From JBBIMS01 sp964531645 (lineage in GTDB: Bacteria; Acidobacteriota; Aminicenantia; JBFLYD01; JBBIMS01): a stretch of 64,000 nucleotides of DNA. Below the pieces are notes generated by a model. It had not been told where the DNA came from and made no database searches. It saw only the letters and a program-made list of their open reading frames with translations. Every line of letters starts with the position of its first letter. Within the stretch, counting starts at the first letter, position 1. The translations under genes and the position numbers were made by a program. Shown here one piece after another: positions 28,061 through 37,028 of this stretch. Where the stretch lies: positions 124,001 to 188,000 of the forward strand of contig CAZHEF010000001.1 in the NCBI GenBank assembly GCA_964531645.1, in the 5' to 3' direction.

Positions 28061-28281
28061 TTAAGTAATATGTACAATTATTCTTCCAAATCTATTTATT
28101 TTATTGTTTTGGAAATTGAGCTCTAATCATGCTTCTCTTTTAACTATGCCTTCCTTATCAAAAGTAAAATAAGCAAATTTTCATATTACTTAATAAGTAA
28201 TAACATAAAAATACAAGTGTGAGAGGGAAAAGCTTGTCTAATAACGAGAAAAATCATTATGTTTTATATCCTATTACTTAA
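28061..28281. repeat. cluster of TATTACTTAA motifs in the porin-moaA gap
   Basis: The 330-base gap between the porin and moaA stops contains TATTACTTAA at 28184-28193 and 28272-28281, its reverse complement at 28061-28070, and a near copy at 28193-28202 that makes a palindrome with the second site. No gene is seen in the gap. The motif could be a protein-binding site or an AT-rich chance cluster. Confidence 0.4.
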
Positions 28282-28310
28282 TTTTTACGAAGTTAAGGTT
28301 TAGTTTACCT

Positions 28311-29273
28311 TTAACCTCCTATTTCTGACATTTCTCTTTTTCCCTCTCCATGGAAAGTCCCTTTTTCTGGTTTAAAAAGAACAGCTTTTCTGAAAAGTTC
28401 CGCTATTTCATTATCTTCAGCTCCATTTCTTAGAGCTTCCTTCACATCAATTTCTAAATCCAGGGTGAGGCAACTTCTAAGAAACCCATCCGAAGTTAAT
28501 CTCAATCGATTACAATTTTCGCACCAACCATGGGAAACAGAACTTATTATCCCTACCCTGTTTCCATCTTTCATCTGAATATATTGAGAAGGCTCGTTTG
28601 AACAAATAAAAAATGCACTCCCTTCTTCTGTGTAATTTAAAAGTTTTTTGATAATCTCATCCCTTGGAACAAATCTATTTATAAAATTTTCTTTCTCTGA
28701 GATGGGCATATATTCTATGAATCTTATTATTAGATTTTTTTCTCTTCCAAAATCAACAAATTTTTCTATCTCATCATCATTCAGTCTCCTTATCACGACA
28801 ACATTTATCTTTATGGGATCAAAACCCGCAACTATTGCTGATTCAATTCCTCTCATTACCTTCCGAAAAGACTTCCCGTTTGTTATCCTCTCAAACCTCT
28901 CCTCATCAAGGGTGTCCAGGCTAATATTTATTCTTTTTAGCCCTGTCTCTTTAAGAGAATAAGCATAATCCTCAAGTAAAGTTCCATTAGTTGTAAGGGA
29001 TAAATCTTCAAGTCCTTCTATTGAAAGGATCCCCTTTACAAGCTCCACAATACCTTCCCTTAAAAGAGGTTCTCCTCCAGTAAGTCTAATTTTTTTTATT
29101 CCGAGGGAAACCCCGATTTTTGAAATTCTCAGTATCTCCTGGTTAGTTAGAATTTCGAAATTTTGATTGGTTTTTGAATTCTTAGAAGTGCAATAAATGC
29201 ATCTTAGATTGCAATGAGGTGTGACAGAGATCCTCAAATAACTTATCATTCTTCCGAATCTATCTTTAAGCAT
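28311..29273 (-). CDS. moaA: GTP 3',8-cyclase (molybdenum cofactor synthesis)
   Basis: Radical SAM enzyme that starts molybdopterin synthesis from GTP. The N-terminal cluster motif has C21, C25 and C28 (CNLRCIYC), and the C-terminal cluster motif is seen in GWCENCNRLR with a later C in RSCL. The protein ends in the GG pair (MSEIGG) needed for activity. 320 residues, normal length. It stands alone; moaC and the other cofactor genes are not in the window. Confidence 0.94.
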   Translation of the reverse strand: MLKDRFGRMISYLRISVTPHCNLRCIYCTSKNSKTNQNFEILTNQEILRISKIGVSLGIKKIRLTGGEPLLREGIVELVKGILSIEGLEDLSLTTNGTLLEDYAYSLKETGLKRINISLDTLDEERFERITNGKSFRKVMRGIESAIVAGFDPIKINVVVIRRLNDDEIEKFVDFGREKNLIIRFIEYMPISEKENFINRFVPRDEIIKKLLNYTEEGSAFFICSNEPSQYIQMKDGNRVGIISSVSHGWCENCNRLRLTSDGFLRSCLTLDLEIDVKEALRNGAEDNEIAELFRKAVLFKPEKGTFHGEGKREMSEIGG

Positions 29274-29313
29274 AACTCTTAGTATGAATTTTATGAAAAA
29301 TATAAGGAATTAT

Positions 29314-29352
29314 CAAGGTAAACATTTGTTTGCTCTAAAATTACTTACCTTG
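29314..29352. repeat. 8-base inverted repeat
   Basis: CAAGGTAA at 29314-29321 and TTACCTTG at 29345-29352, separated by 23 bases, lie between moaA and the pilin genes. It is a possible operator or hairpin; no partner is known. Confidence 0.35.
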
Positions 29353-29440
29353 TTAACCTGAGTTTCCAGGGTTTAAGGGAGGAAAATTTCCAAATAGCTA
29401 AAAGTGGTTGCTGGTGCTTATTTAATGAAATAGAGCATTC

Positions 29441-29456
29441 TGGCATACGCCTTGAA
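29441..29456 (+). promoter_or_regulatory. sigma54-like promoter of the prepilin cluster
   Basis: TGGCATACGCCTTGAA places GG and GA twelve bases apart, as in the -24/-12 consensus (TGGCAC-N5-TTGCA) with two mismatches, one of them in the -12 GC. Expected transcription start is near 29466, just before the ribosome site of the first prepilin gene. A sigma54 activator gene lies at the end of the cluster. Confidence 0.5.
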
Positions 29457-29478
29457 TTGAAAAATCAGGGAGAAAAAA

Positions 29479-29847
29479 ATGGAAAAAGGACATTCATTCT
29501 TAGAAGTTATTGTTCTTTCATCGATAATATGTATGGCTGCATTTTCAGGGCTGGAGATTCTTGTAAAAGCAATAGATTTAAAAAATAAATCTTCTTTTAA
29601 TGTTTTCCTTACATTCTCAGCTATGGAGAAAATGGAGGAGTTAAAAAATTTGATAAAAAGTGGCAAAAAACCTGAACAGCTTGAAGATTTTCTTTTTGAC
29701 CCTGTTAAAAAAAGGAAAATTTTCCGAAGATGGGAGCTCAAAGGGAATGAAAGCTTAATTGAAATAAAAGTATTTGCTTACACAGGAGATAAGAATGGAA
29801 GAAGAGTTGAAATTTCAGATTATTTCTGGATTAAAGGAGGGTTTTAA
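29479..29847 (+). CDS. prepilin-like protein (PilV/GspI type)
   Basis: 122 residues beginning MEKG-HSFLE with Glu at position +5 after the cleavage glycine, then a hydrophobic helix: the type III signal of type IV pilins and pseudopilins. Ribosome site AGGGAG. Its stop overlaps the start of the next prepilin gene (TTTTAATGG region), so the cluster is translationally coupled. Confidence 0.8.
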   Translation: MEKGHSFLEVIVLSSIICMAAFSGLEILVKAIDLKNKSSFNVFLTFSAMEKMEELKNLIKSGKKPEQLEDFLFDPVKKRKIFRRWELKGNESLIEIKVFAYTGDKNGRRVEISDYFWIKGGF

Positions 29848-30527
29848 TGGAAAAAGGATTTTCTTTAATGGAGACAATAATATCCATGACCCTGTCTCTA
29901 TTCATACTCCTCTTTACATCTTTATTTGTTGATTTTGTAAGAAAGGAAAGTTTGAAAGGGAAAGAGGAGATGGAGGATTTGCAAGAGATTTATTCAGGGA
30001 TTGACAGGCTCGGTTATGAAATAAAAAGATGTGGAATTGGATTGTCTCTTTTATGGGAAAAAGAGGATTATAAAATTTTGTCCATATCCGAAAACTCCAT
30101 TTCTTTGAGAAGGGGAAATGGGAAAAGTTTTTTGAAAGAGAGAGCTTTTAAAGGTGAAAAGAGAATTATTGTTGAAGAACCGTTTTTGTTTAAGGAGAGA
30201 AGGGAGGTAATAATCACAAACAAAATAAGATTTGAAAACAATAAGATATTAAAGATAAAAAAGCATGAAATCAGGCTTTCAGATAGTCTCGAGGATGACT
30301 ATCCAGAGGGAGCTGAAGTAATTCAAATAAACTTCATATCCTTTAAATATGACATGGGAAAGAAAGTTCTGAGAATGTCCCAGAATTCAGGCTCATATCA
30401 GCCTCTGATTGAAAGAATAGAAAATTGCACATTCAAAAAAGATGGAAAAATAATAATTTTGAATTTTTTATCCCGAAAAAAATCCTTTACTTTCAAATTT
30501 TTCAGCCCATTCGGAGGTGTATTTTGA
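29847..30527 (+). CDS. prepilin-like protein (PilW/GspJ type)
   Basis: 226 residues with a prepilin signal MEKG-FSLMETIISM (Glu +5) and a long hydrophobic helix. The rest is beta-rich with no conserved domain I can name. Position and size suit a minor pilin of the PilW or GspJ type. It shares one base with the gene before and overlaps the TTG start of the next gene. Confidence 0.78.
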   Translation: MEKGFSLMETIISMTLSLFILLFTSLFVDFVRKESLKGKEEMEDLQEIYSGIDRLGYEIKRCGIGLSLLWEKEDYKILSISENSISLRRGNGKSFLKERAFKGEKRIIVEEPFLFKERREVIITNKIRFENNKILKIKKHEIRLSDSLEDDYPEGAEVIQINFISFKYDMGKKVLRMSQNSGSYQPLIERIENCTFKKDGKIIILNFLSRKKSFTFKFFSPFGGVF

Positions 30528-31726
30528 AGGAAAAAGGTTTTTCAAATTTTATCTCTCTTTTGATAACCCTTTCATTACATGGAGTAATCCTCAGTTTTGT
30601 TCTTACAACTGGAATTTTTCTGAAAACCTCCCTCTACAGGGAGTGGATGGTAAGGAGTAGAACTTTTCAGGAGAAGAGCATAAAGGAAGTAATTGGAAGT
30701 TGGGCTGAAAAAATTTATGAATTTGAAGATACTGATAAAATTTTTGAGAAAGTTTCAAGGAAAGGTAAGGAAGGAAATTTTAATTTTGAGACTTCCCTCG
30801 AATTCGAAAAATTGAAAGAATCCGGTAATGAGATTCTTTTCAGTTTTTTGACTACTTCAAAAACATGGAGAGAAAGGAATGAAAGTAAAACAGTGCTGAA
30901 AGGAAAAAGTAAATTTTTTAAAGGGAAGATTCCTCTTTCCCTCTTCCCTCTTCTTGTTGAGTCCAATGATTCTGCTGTCGAAGCGAGTGTTTTTTCAAAC
31001 CTTCTTCCGAAAGAGAGCTTTTCTTTTCCGATTTCCATCGTTCTAAATTTCAGTGAGGAACTTATTGAAAAAATAAAAAATTCCGGAGAGGGCATATTCT
31101 ATTTTGACTCCCTTGAAAAACCAGTTCTGTTTTTCAATCAAGATGTTGAAAAAATTGAATTTGGAAGAGAATTTGATTTTCAGGTTCTTAATATAATCTC
31201 AACCGGAAAACAGGTCTCATTAAGAATAGGTACTAATGGTTCAATTTTCTATAGTTACGATGGAAAATTGATAAATTCGCAACCTTGCAAATTTATATTG
31301 ATAAACGGAAAAATAGAATCCATTTCATCATCGATAGACAATGTTCTTATTTCTTTCCTTGACCTTACAATAATTTCTTCAGGTCATATAAAAATTGCAA
31401 CATCAATCGATGGCGCAAATTCCCTTTTGGGGATATGCTCTGTAGGATTTGATATAATAAATGGGGAGGAAAGAGAAAGTTTTATAAAAATATCTCAGAA
31501 TGTAAATTCCATCAAAGCATCAATTTTTTCAGCTGGAAGGGTTGAAACTGAAAGTAACCTTTTTATAAAGGGAAGCCTTCAGGCAAAAAAACTGGAAGGC
31601 AAGAATATAAAAATTTTTGTTCAGGATTATCTTGTCTCTGGAATTAATCCAACCTTTTACCCTTTAACAGCAGAAAATGCTTTTTTTATTGGAAAATTAA
31701 ACATAGAAGAATGGAGGGAAGAATGA
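30524..31726 (+). CDS. PilX-like minor pilin or pilus-associated protein
   Basis: 400 residues from a TTG start at 30524 that overlaps the preceding stop by four bases (TTGA) and has a clear GGAGGT six bases upstream. The N-terminus LKEKG-FSNFISLLITLSL has the prepilin glycine and hydrophobic helix, but lacks Glu at +5, like PilX and GspK proteins. The large C-terminal part is of unknown fold. It overlaps the next gene by four bases (ATGA). Confidence 0.7.
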   Translation: MKEKGFSNFISLLITLSLHGVILSFVLTTGIFLKTSLYREWMVRSRTFQEKSIKEVIGSWAEKIYEFEDTDKIFEKVSRKGKEGNFNFETSLEFEKLKESGNEILFSFLTTSKTWRERNESKTVLKGKSKFFKGKIPLSLFPLLVESNDSAVEASVFSNLLPKESFSFPISIVLNFSEELIEKIKNSGEGIFYFDSLEKPVLFFNQDVEKIEFGREFDFQVLNIISTGKQVSLRIGTNGSIFYSYDGKLINSQPCKFILINGKIESISSSIDNVLISFLDLTIISSGHIKIATSIDGANSLLGICSVGFDIINGEERESFIKISQNVNSIKASIFSAGRVETESNLFIKGSLQAKKLEGKNIKIFVQDYLVSGINPTFYPLTAENAFFIGKLNIEEWREE

Positions 31727-32145
31727 AAAAGAATGGATTTAATCTTATTGAAACAACAGTTTCCCTTTATTTGATTTCCCTCTTGATGGTGTTTTCAATT
31801 CCATCATTTAAAAACATGATTTCAAAACTCAATTTCAAATCAGCCCAATCTCAGGTTATAAACTCCCTCTACCTTGCCCGATACAAATCAGCTTTTACTA
31901 GTTTGAGTTATCGTTGGAGAGCTCTCGGAGATTCCATTGCCATCGAGAGAGAAGAAAATGGAAAATGGGTTCTTGATAGAAAGATTAAATTAGATTTTGG
32001 AGTGGTAACAGCAAATAACACTCCAATTTTCCATCCTGAAGGTCTGGTAACAAACATGGCTACAATATATTTGAAGAGCAAGAAGATCTCCTCAAAAATA
32101 ACAGTTGCAATTACAGGAAGGATAAAAGTTGTGGAGGAAAATTGA
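31723..32145 (+). CDS. FimT/GspH-like pseudopilin
   Basis: 140 residues with the signal KKNG-FNLIETTVSLYLIS (Glu +5) and a short beta-rich tail, as in FimT/GspH pseudopilins. Start at 31723: an in-frame ATG twelve bases upstream is part of the ATGGAGGG ribosome site. Last of four overlapping prepilin-type genes; no major pilin, ATPase, prepilin peptidase or secretin is present in the window. Confidence 0.8.
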   Translation: MKKNGFNLIETTVSLYLISLLMVFSIPSFKNMISKLNFKSAQSQVINSLYLARYKSAFTSLSYRWRALGDSIAIEREENGKWVLDRKIKLDFGVVTANNTPIFHPEGLVTNMATIYLKSKKISSKITVAITGRIKVVEEN

Positions 32146-32196
32146 AATTCTTCGTTCAATTGAATTTTATACTGAATTTTATATAAAATTAAAGGG

Positions 32197-33558
32197 ATGA
32201 AGATAATGATTGTTGAAGACAGAAAGGAGATGAGGAATCTCCTCTCCCTTGCATTGAAAAAGGGAGGCTATGAAACAGAGGAATTTTCATCAGGGGAAGA
32301 AGCCCTCAGAAATTTAAGAACAAAAAGGTATCTACTCCTTCTTGCCGATCTTTTCCTTCCAGGGATTGATGGATATGAACTCATGAAGAAGGCAAAGGAG
32401 ATTGACCCGTATATTCCAGTTGTAATTATTACTGCTTTTGGAACAGTGGAAAAGGCGGTTCAGGCGATTAAAGACGGAGCCTCTGATTTTCTTACAAAAC
32501 CTGTTGATCCTGAGCATCTCCTTCATGTTGTGGAAAAAGCAGTAGAAAGGGAAAGAATTTACAGAGAAAATCTTATTTTAAAGGAGGAGTGGAGGGAGAA
32601 GTTCGGACTTCCTGAAATAATAGGTGAAAGCAATGCAATAAAAGAAGCGATTATAAAACTGCAGAGAGTAGCATTGACAGACACAACTGTCCTTCTTCTC
32701 GGTGAAAGTGGAACAGGAAAAGAACTTTTTGCAAGGGCTCTGCATCAGCTTAGCCCTCGAAGGAATTTTTCTTTCGTCCCCCTTAATTCAGCATCTGTTC
32801 CAGATACCCTGATAGAAAACGAACTTTTTGGTCATGAAAAAGGAGCCTATACTGGGGCTTACTCAAGGAAAATCGGGAAAATTGAACTTGCCCACAAAGG
32901 AACATTTTTCCTCGATGAAATTGGAGATTTAAATCCATCTCTACAGGCAAAACTCCTTAGAGTAATAGAGGAAAAGCAATTTGAAAGAGTTGGTGGAACC
33001 CAGAGAATAGAAGTTGATGTGAGATTCGTTCTTGCCACTAACAAGGATCTTAAAAAAATGGTTGAGGGGAGTAGGTTCAGAGAAGATCTATATTACAGGA
33101 TTTCTGTCTTTCCGATTATTTTGCCTCCTTTAAGAGAGAGAAAAGAGGACATTTCACTCCTTATTCAACACTTTATAAAAAAATTCTCCATTGAGACAAA
33201 AAAGCAGATTGATTCCATCTCTACTTCAGCACTAAAAAAAATAATGGATTACTCCTGGCCTGGAAATGTTCGCGAACTTCAGAATTGTATTGAGAGAGCA
33301 ATTATTTTATGCGATGGAAGGGAAATACAACCTCACCACATAACCATTCCAGAAAGGATTACCAATGAAGATTATATAGATTTAAAGGGGAAATTGAGGG
33401 ATGTTACAAAAATGGCTATTTCATCAATTGAAAGGAAAAAAATTAAACTTGCAATAAAAGAAGCTGATGGAAATATAAAGGAAGCATCAAAGATTCTTGG
33501 CATAAGCGAAAAAACTTTGAGGAAAAAATTGAAGGAACGTGGAATATGGAAAGAATAA
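32197..33558 (+). CDS. NtrC-family sigma54-dependent response regulator
   Basis: 453 residues: receiver domain with phosphoacceptor D51 and acidic pair E7/D8; AAA+ domain with Walker A GESGTGKE at 169-176 and the sigma54-contacting GAYTGA loop at 216-221; C-terminal Fis-type helix-turn-helix (ASKILGISEKTLRKKLK). It activates sigma54 promoters when phosphorylated. No histidine kinase is adjacent. Because it directly follows the prepilin genes, which have a sigma54-like promoter, a PilR-like role is plausible. Confidence 0.93.
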   Translation: MKIMIVEDRKEMRNLLSLALKKGGYETEEFSSGEEALRNLRTKRYLLLLADLFLPGIDGYELMKKAKEIDPYIPVVIITAFGTVEKAVQAIKDGASDFLTKPVDPEHLLHVVEKAVERERIYRENLILKEEWREKFGLPEIIGESNAIKEAIIKLQRVALTDTTVLLLGESGTGKELFARALHQLSPRRNFSFVPLNSASVPDTLIENELFGHEKGAYTGAYSRKIGKIELAHKGTFFLDEIGDLNPSLQAKLLRVIEEKQFERVGGTQRIEVDVRFVLATNKDLKKMVEGSRFREDLYYRISVFPIILPPLRERKEDISLLIQHFIKKFSIETKKQIDSISTSALKKIMDYSWPGNVRELQNCIERAIILCDGREIQPHHITIPERITNEDYIDLKGKLRDVTKMAISSIERKKIKLAIKEADGNIKEASKILGISEKTLRKKLKERGIWKE

Positions 33559-34205
33559 AACTCTGGATAATTGCATTTCTAACAAAGCTTATCATTAATA
33601 TCTTATGCAGACTTGTGAAAATAAAAGTTTTAGGGAAAGAGTTTTATTTAAACGCTAAAAAATCAGGAGAAAAAATCATTTTTATTCTGTGGCATGGAAG
33701 AATTATAATTCCAATATTTGTTCACAGGAATCAAGGTATTAGACCTCTGGTAAGTTTAAGTAGAGATGGTGAGTTCACGGCAAAAATTTTGAAAGGTTTT
33801 GGGTACAAGCCCGTAAGGGGCTCGAGTTCCAAAGGGGGGAAAGAAGCCTTTCACCAAATGAAAGAAGCCCTTGAAACTTCCAAAGTTGCAATAATCCCCG
33901 ATGGGCCAAGGGGACCTGGAAGAGTTTTAAAACCTGGATGCATATATCTTGCCCAGCAAACTGGAGCGATTTTACTTCCCATTAGTTTCTCCTGCAAAAA
34001 GAGAAAGTTTTTAAAAGGGTGGGATAAACATCTTATATTTCCTCCCTTTACAAAATGTGTAATGATATATGGTGAACCAATTAAAATAGAAGAAAATTTG
34101 AACTCGGAGGAACTAGAAAAGATAAGAAAGGATGTTGAGAAGAGATTGATTGAACTTGACGAAGAAGCTGATAGACTGGCTTCTGGAGAGGTAAAAAACA
34201 TTTGA
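33546..34205 (+). CDS. DUF374 lysophospholipid acyltransferase family protein
   Basis: 219 residues with the DUF374 signature: LWHGRIIIP near 55, SRDGE, RGSSSKGGKEA and PDGPRGP. Family members attach to the inner membrane and are thought to acylate lipid A or related envelope lipids. It overlaps the 3' end of the regulator gene by 13 bases, so the two are coupled. The exact acceptor is unknown. Confidence 0.88.
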   Translation: MERIKLWIIAFLTKLIINILCRLVKIKVLGKEFYLNAKKSGEKIIFILWHGRIIIPIFVHRNQGIRPLVSLSRDGEFTAKILKGFGYKPVRGSSSKGGKEAFHQMKEALETSKVAIIPDGPRGPGRVLKPGCIYLAQQTGAILLPISFSCKKRKFLKGWDKHLIFPPFTKCVMIYGEPIKIEENLNSEELEKIRKDVEKRLIELDEEADRLASGEVKNI

Positions 34206-34248
34206 AATTAAATAGAAAATTTGAAAGAATAAATAAAGGAGATAAAAA

Positions 34249-35277
34249 ATGCAAAAAGAAGATGCATCTTTAAAAGAGAAACAAAAAGCGATGGAGTCTG
34301 CTATCTCTCAGATAGAGAAACAGTTCGGAAAGGGTTCAATAATGAGACTGGGGCAAAAGGAGGTTTCAGAGGTAGTTCCTGTAATACCTACAGGTTCGAT
34401 AGCCTTCGATATAGCCCTTGGAATTGGAGGGGTTCCAAAAGGAAGGGTGATTGAGATATACGGTCAGGAAGCATCAGGAAAAACAACCCTCGCTCTCCAC
34501 ATTGTAGCTGAAGCTCAGAAACAGGGAGGGGTTGCAGCATTTATTGATGCCGAGCATGCCCTTGACCCTGAGTATGCAAGAAAACTTGGGGTTGATGTTG
34601 AAAACCTTCTGATTTCCCAGCCTGACTACGGAGAACAGGCTCTTGAGATAGCAGAAATCCTTGTAAGGAGTGGGACAGTCGATGTTGTGGTTGTTGACTC
34701 AGTAGCTGCCCTTGTCCCCAAAGCTGAACTTGAAGGGGAAATGGGAGACTCCCACATGGGTCTTCAGGCAAGGCTCATGTCACAGGCACTCAGAAAATTA
34801 ACAGGTATTGTTAGCAGATCAAAAACATGTTTCATATTTATTAACCAGGTAAGGGAAAGGATAGGGATTATAATGGGGAATCCCGAAACAACAACAGGAG
34901 GAAGGGCGCTAAAATTTTATGCCACGGTAAGGATTGAAATAAAGAAAATTCTCTCTATAAAAGATGGAGACAACACGATCGGAAACAGGGTTAAAGTCAA
35001 AGTAGTAAAAAATAAGCTCGCTCCTCCATTCAAAGAAGCTGAATTTGATATTATTTATGGAGAGGGTATATCTGTAGAAGGTGATTTAATCGATACAGGA
35101 GTTTCATACGGGGTCGTTGAAAAAGCTGGAACCTGGTATTCCTATAAAGGTGAAAGACTTGGTCAGGGAAGGGACAATGTAAAGAATCTTCTAAAACAGA
35201 ACAAAGAACTTGCAGAAAAGATAAGAGAAGAGATCAGAGCGAAGATAGGACTTGAATCACCTCAACTCGCTCGATGA
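34249..35277 (+). CDS. recA: recombinase RecA
   Basis: DNA strand-exchange protein and SOS co-protease. 342 residues with Walker A GQEASGKT at 72-79, the KQFGKGSIMRLG N-terminal motif, VDSVAALVPKAE Walker B and the L2 loop NPETTTGGRALKF. AAGGAG ribosome site eight bases before the ATG. The next gene starts within its stop codon (ATGA), so it is co-transcribed with a membrane protein of unknown role. Confidence 0.98.
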   Translation: MQKEDASLKEKQKAMESAISQIEKQFGKGSIMRLGQKEVSEVVPVIPTGSIAFDIALGIGGVPKGRVIEIYGQEASGKTTLALHIVAEAQKQGGVAAFIDAEHALDPEYARKLGVDVENLLISQPDYGEQALEIAEILVRSGTVDVVVVDSVAALVPKAELEGEMGDSHMGLQARLMSQALRKLTGIVSRSKTCFIFINQVRERIGIIMGNPETTTGGRALKFYATVRIEIKKILSIKDGDNTIGNRVKVKVVKNKLAPPFKEAEFDIIYGEGISVEGDLIDTGVSYGVVEKAGTWYSYKGERLGQGRDNVKNLLKQNKELAEKIREEIRAKIGLESPQLAR

Positions 35278-35951
35278 AGAGAATTCTAATTCTTTTTCTA
35301 TTCGCAATATCCTTTGCCTATATTGAAGCTTCTGTAGTTGTCTATTTAAGAGATATTCTCTATCCTGAAGGTTTCTCATTTCCGCTCAGATACATCTCTT
35401 TTTTAAGGGGGATTATAGAGATAGGGAGAGAATTTTTTTCCCTTGTTCTTCTTTTCTCAGTTGCTTTTCTTAGTGGGAAAGATTTCTGGAAAAGGTTCAG
35501 TGCATTCTGTTTTATATTCGGTGTCTGGGATATTTTCTTTTATATCTGGCTAAGAATCTTTCTCAACTGGCCATCCTCTCTTCTTGAGTGGGACATTCTC
35601 TTTCTAATCCCTGCTCAATGGACTGGACCTGTAATTGCTCCAGTGATTGTCTCTTTAACTCTAATTCTTATTTTTATAGTGATTGAACTCTACAAGGAAA
35701 AACCTTTCCGTCTCTCAACTCTTCACACCCTTATAGCAATTCTTGGTTTCCTCTCAATCTTTATCTCCTTTATGTGGAATGCAACTCTCACTGCAAAAGG
35801 CGGAATCCCCCACAAGTATCCATGGTATTATTTAATTCTCGGGGAGATTTTATTGATTTCTGTTATTATTTATAAAGCTTTTGAGCTGAAAAAATGGGAA
35901 AAAATAAAGAAAGAAAGGTCAAAGAGTCAGGAGAATTATACACTGCATTAG
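35274..35951 (+). CDS. conserved integral membrane protein of unknown function
   Basis: 225 residues with about six hydrophobic helices and a positively charged C-terminal tail. No motif that I recognise. It overlaps recA by four bases and is itself overlapped by the start of a decayed methyltransferase gene, so its last residues may differ from those of relatives. Confidence 0.7.
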   Translation: MKRILILFLFAISFAYIEASVVVYLRDILYPEGFSFPLRYISFLRGIIEIGREFFSLVLLFSVAFLSGKDFWKRFSAFCFIFGVWDIFFYIWLRIFLNWPSSLLEWDILFLIPAQWTGPVIAPVIVSLTLILIFIVIELYKEKPFRLSTLHTLIAILGFLSIFISFMWNATLTAKGGIPHKYPWYYLILGEILLISVIIYKAFELKKWEKIKKERSKSQENYTLH

Positions 35952-36351
35952 CTAAAGATAAGCTCATTTTTAAAGAGAACGATATTACTATTATCAATGA
36001 TGATTTTATAACAACTGAGTATATCGATGAAAATTCCATTGATTTGATAGTTACTTCTCCGCCATATATGGAAGTAAAAAGTCCGATATAACAAGGAAAG
36101 AGTTTATGGAATGGACAAATGGCGTCTGGAATTTTATGGGTGAGAGCAGAAAAAGGGCCGGGCATCCAGCTCCTTTTCCAGTGGAACTTCCCAGAAGGTG
36201 CATTAAACTTTTTTCTTTTGTCGGTGATACCGTTTTAGACCCCCTCTTCGGTAGTGGCTCTACTTTGATCGCCTGTGTTCTTACTGGCAGAAAAGGTATA
36301 GGTGTTGAAATTGACAAACACTACTGTGAAATTGCAAAAAAAGACTCTTAA
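35894..36351 (+). pseudogene. decayed DNA methyltransferase (N4-cytosine/N6-adenine, beta class)
   Basis: The N-terminal part contains the catalytic motif TSPPY and the C-terminal part contains the AdoMet-binding motif DPLFGSGST together with SDITRKEFMEW and GHPAPFPVELP, which are typical of stand-alone restriction-modification methyltransferases. The two parts are in different frames, changing near 36070-36091, and the roughly 100-150 residues normally between SPPY and SDITRKEF are missing. So there is both an internal deletion and a frameshift. The enzyme cannot be active. Confidence 0.85.
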
Positions 36352-36405
36352 CAGAAGCAAGAATTAATCAACTCAAATTAGATTTTGCTGGAGGAGAAGA
36401 TTTTT

Positions 36406-36877
36406 ATGAAGAAAATAAAAAATACAATAAGTGACCTAATAATGGAATATTTTATGAGCCATCCAAAACAGGATTTGCCCCATGGCCCTGTAGCAGATTG
36501 GGTGGAAGAGAAATATTTAAAACTTTATAAAAAAAACCTCGAGATATATGGCTTGGCATCCGTAGATTATATCAAGAAGGTTTTCTTGTTAAGGTTAAAA
36601 AGGAGTGTATAGGTATGATCCTGATCTAATTAATGTAAAAGAGTTGCACGAATTTTCTCCTGAAGTTAGGGAAGAAATTTTCAAAAGAGATGGTTATAAA
36701 TGTACACTTTTTGTAAGAGGAAGAGAAGACGGGTGGGAAATACATGCTGACCATAAAATTCCTATAGACAAAGGGGGAAACAATACTGTAGAGAATGGAC
36801 AGACTCTATGTTCTGAGCATAATCTTTTAAAGAAAAATTATTCTCGAACTATTCCAGCAAGCCTCAGAAAATGGTGA
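36406..36877 (+). pseudogene. frameshifted HNH restriction endonuclease
   Basis: Starts at an ATG at 36406 after GGAGGAG. The first part reads HPKQDLPHGPVADWVEEKY, a helical winged domain. After a shift in the A8 run near 36530 it continues as PRDIWLGIRRLYQEGFLVKV, then shifts again near 36600 to VYRYDPDL and ends with an HNH nuclease core: HADHKIPIDKGG, ENGQTLCSEHN. The zinc-binding second cysteine expected after YKC is also missing. Position next to the broken methyltransferase marks it as the partner restriction enzyme. Confidence 0.8.
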
Positions 36878-37028
36878 CGAAAGAATGATTAATTTTTGCA
36901 GGTGTGTTTTTGATTGTTATGACTATCATGGAATAAATCATCATATTGAAAGACCAGATTTGGGAAAAAATAAATTTTAAAGTAATAAACTTTGTAAAAA
37001 ACCTGAATATGGAAAATAGGAGGTAAAG

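Noticed and set aside
31711..31722. Upstream in-frame ATG starts lying in ATGGAGG (also seen at 5766, 16637 and 58711)
   Set aside because: In each case the upstream ATG is part of the Shine-Dalgarno sequence of the next in-frame ATG, so the downstream start was taken.
36605..36877. HNH nuclease piece as an independent intact homing-endonuclease gene
   Set aside because: The preceding out-of-frame sequence continues smoothly into it across two frame changes, no ribosome site fits its own ATG, and a zinc cysteine is missing; it is the tail of a broken restriction enzyme.
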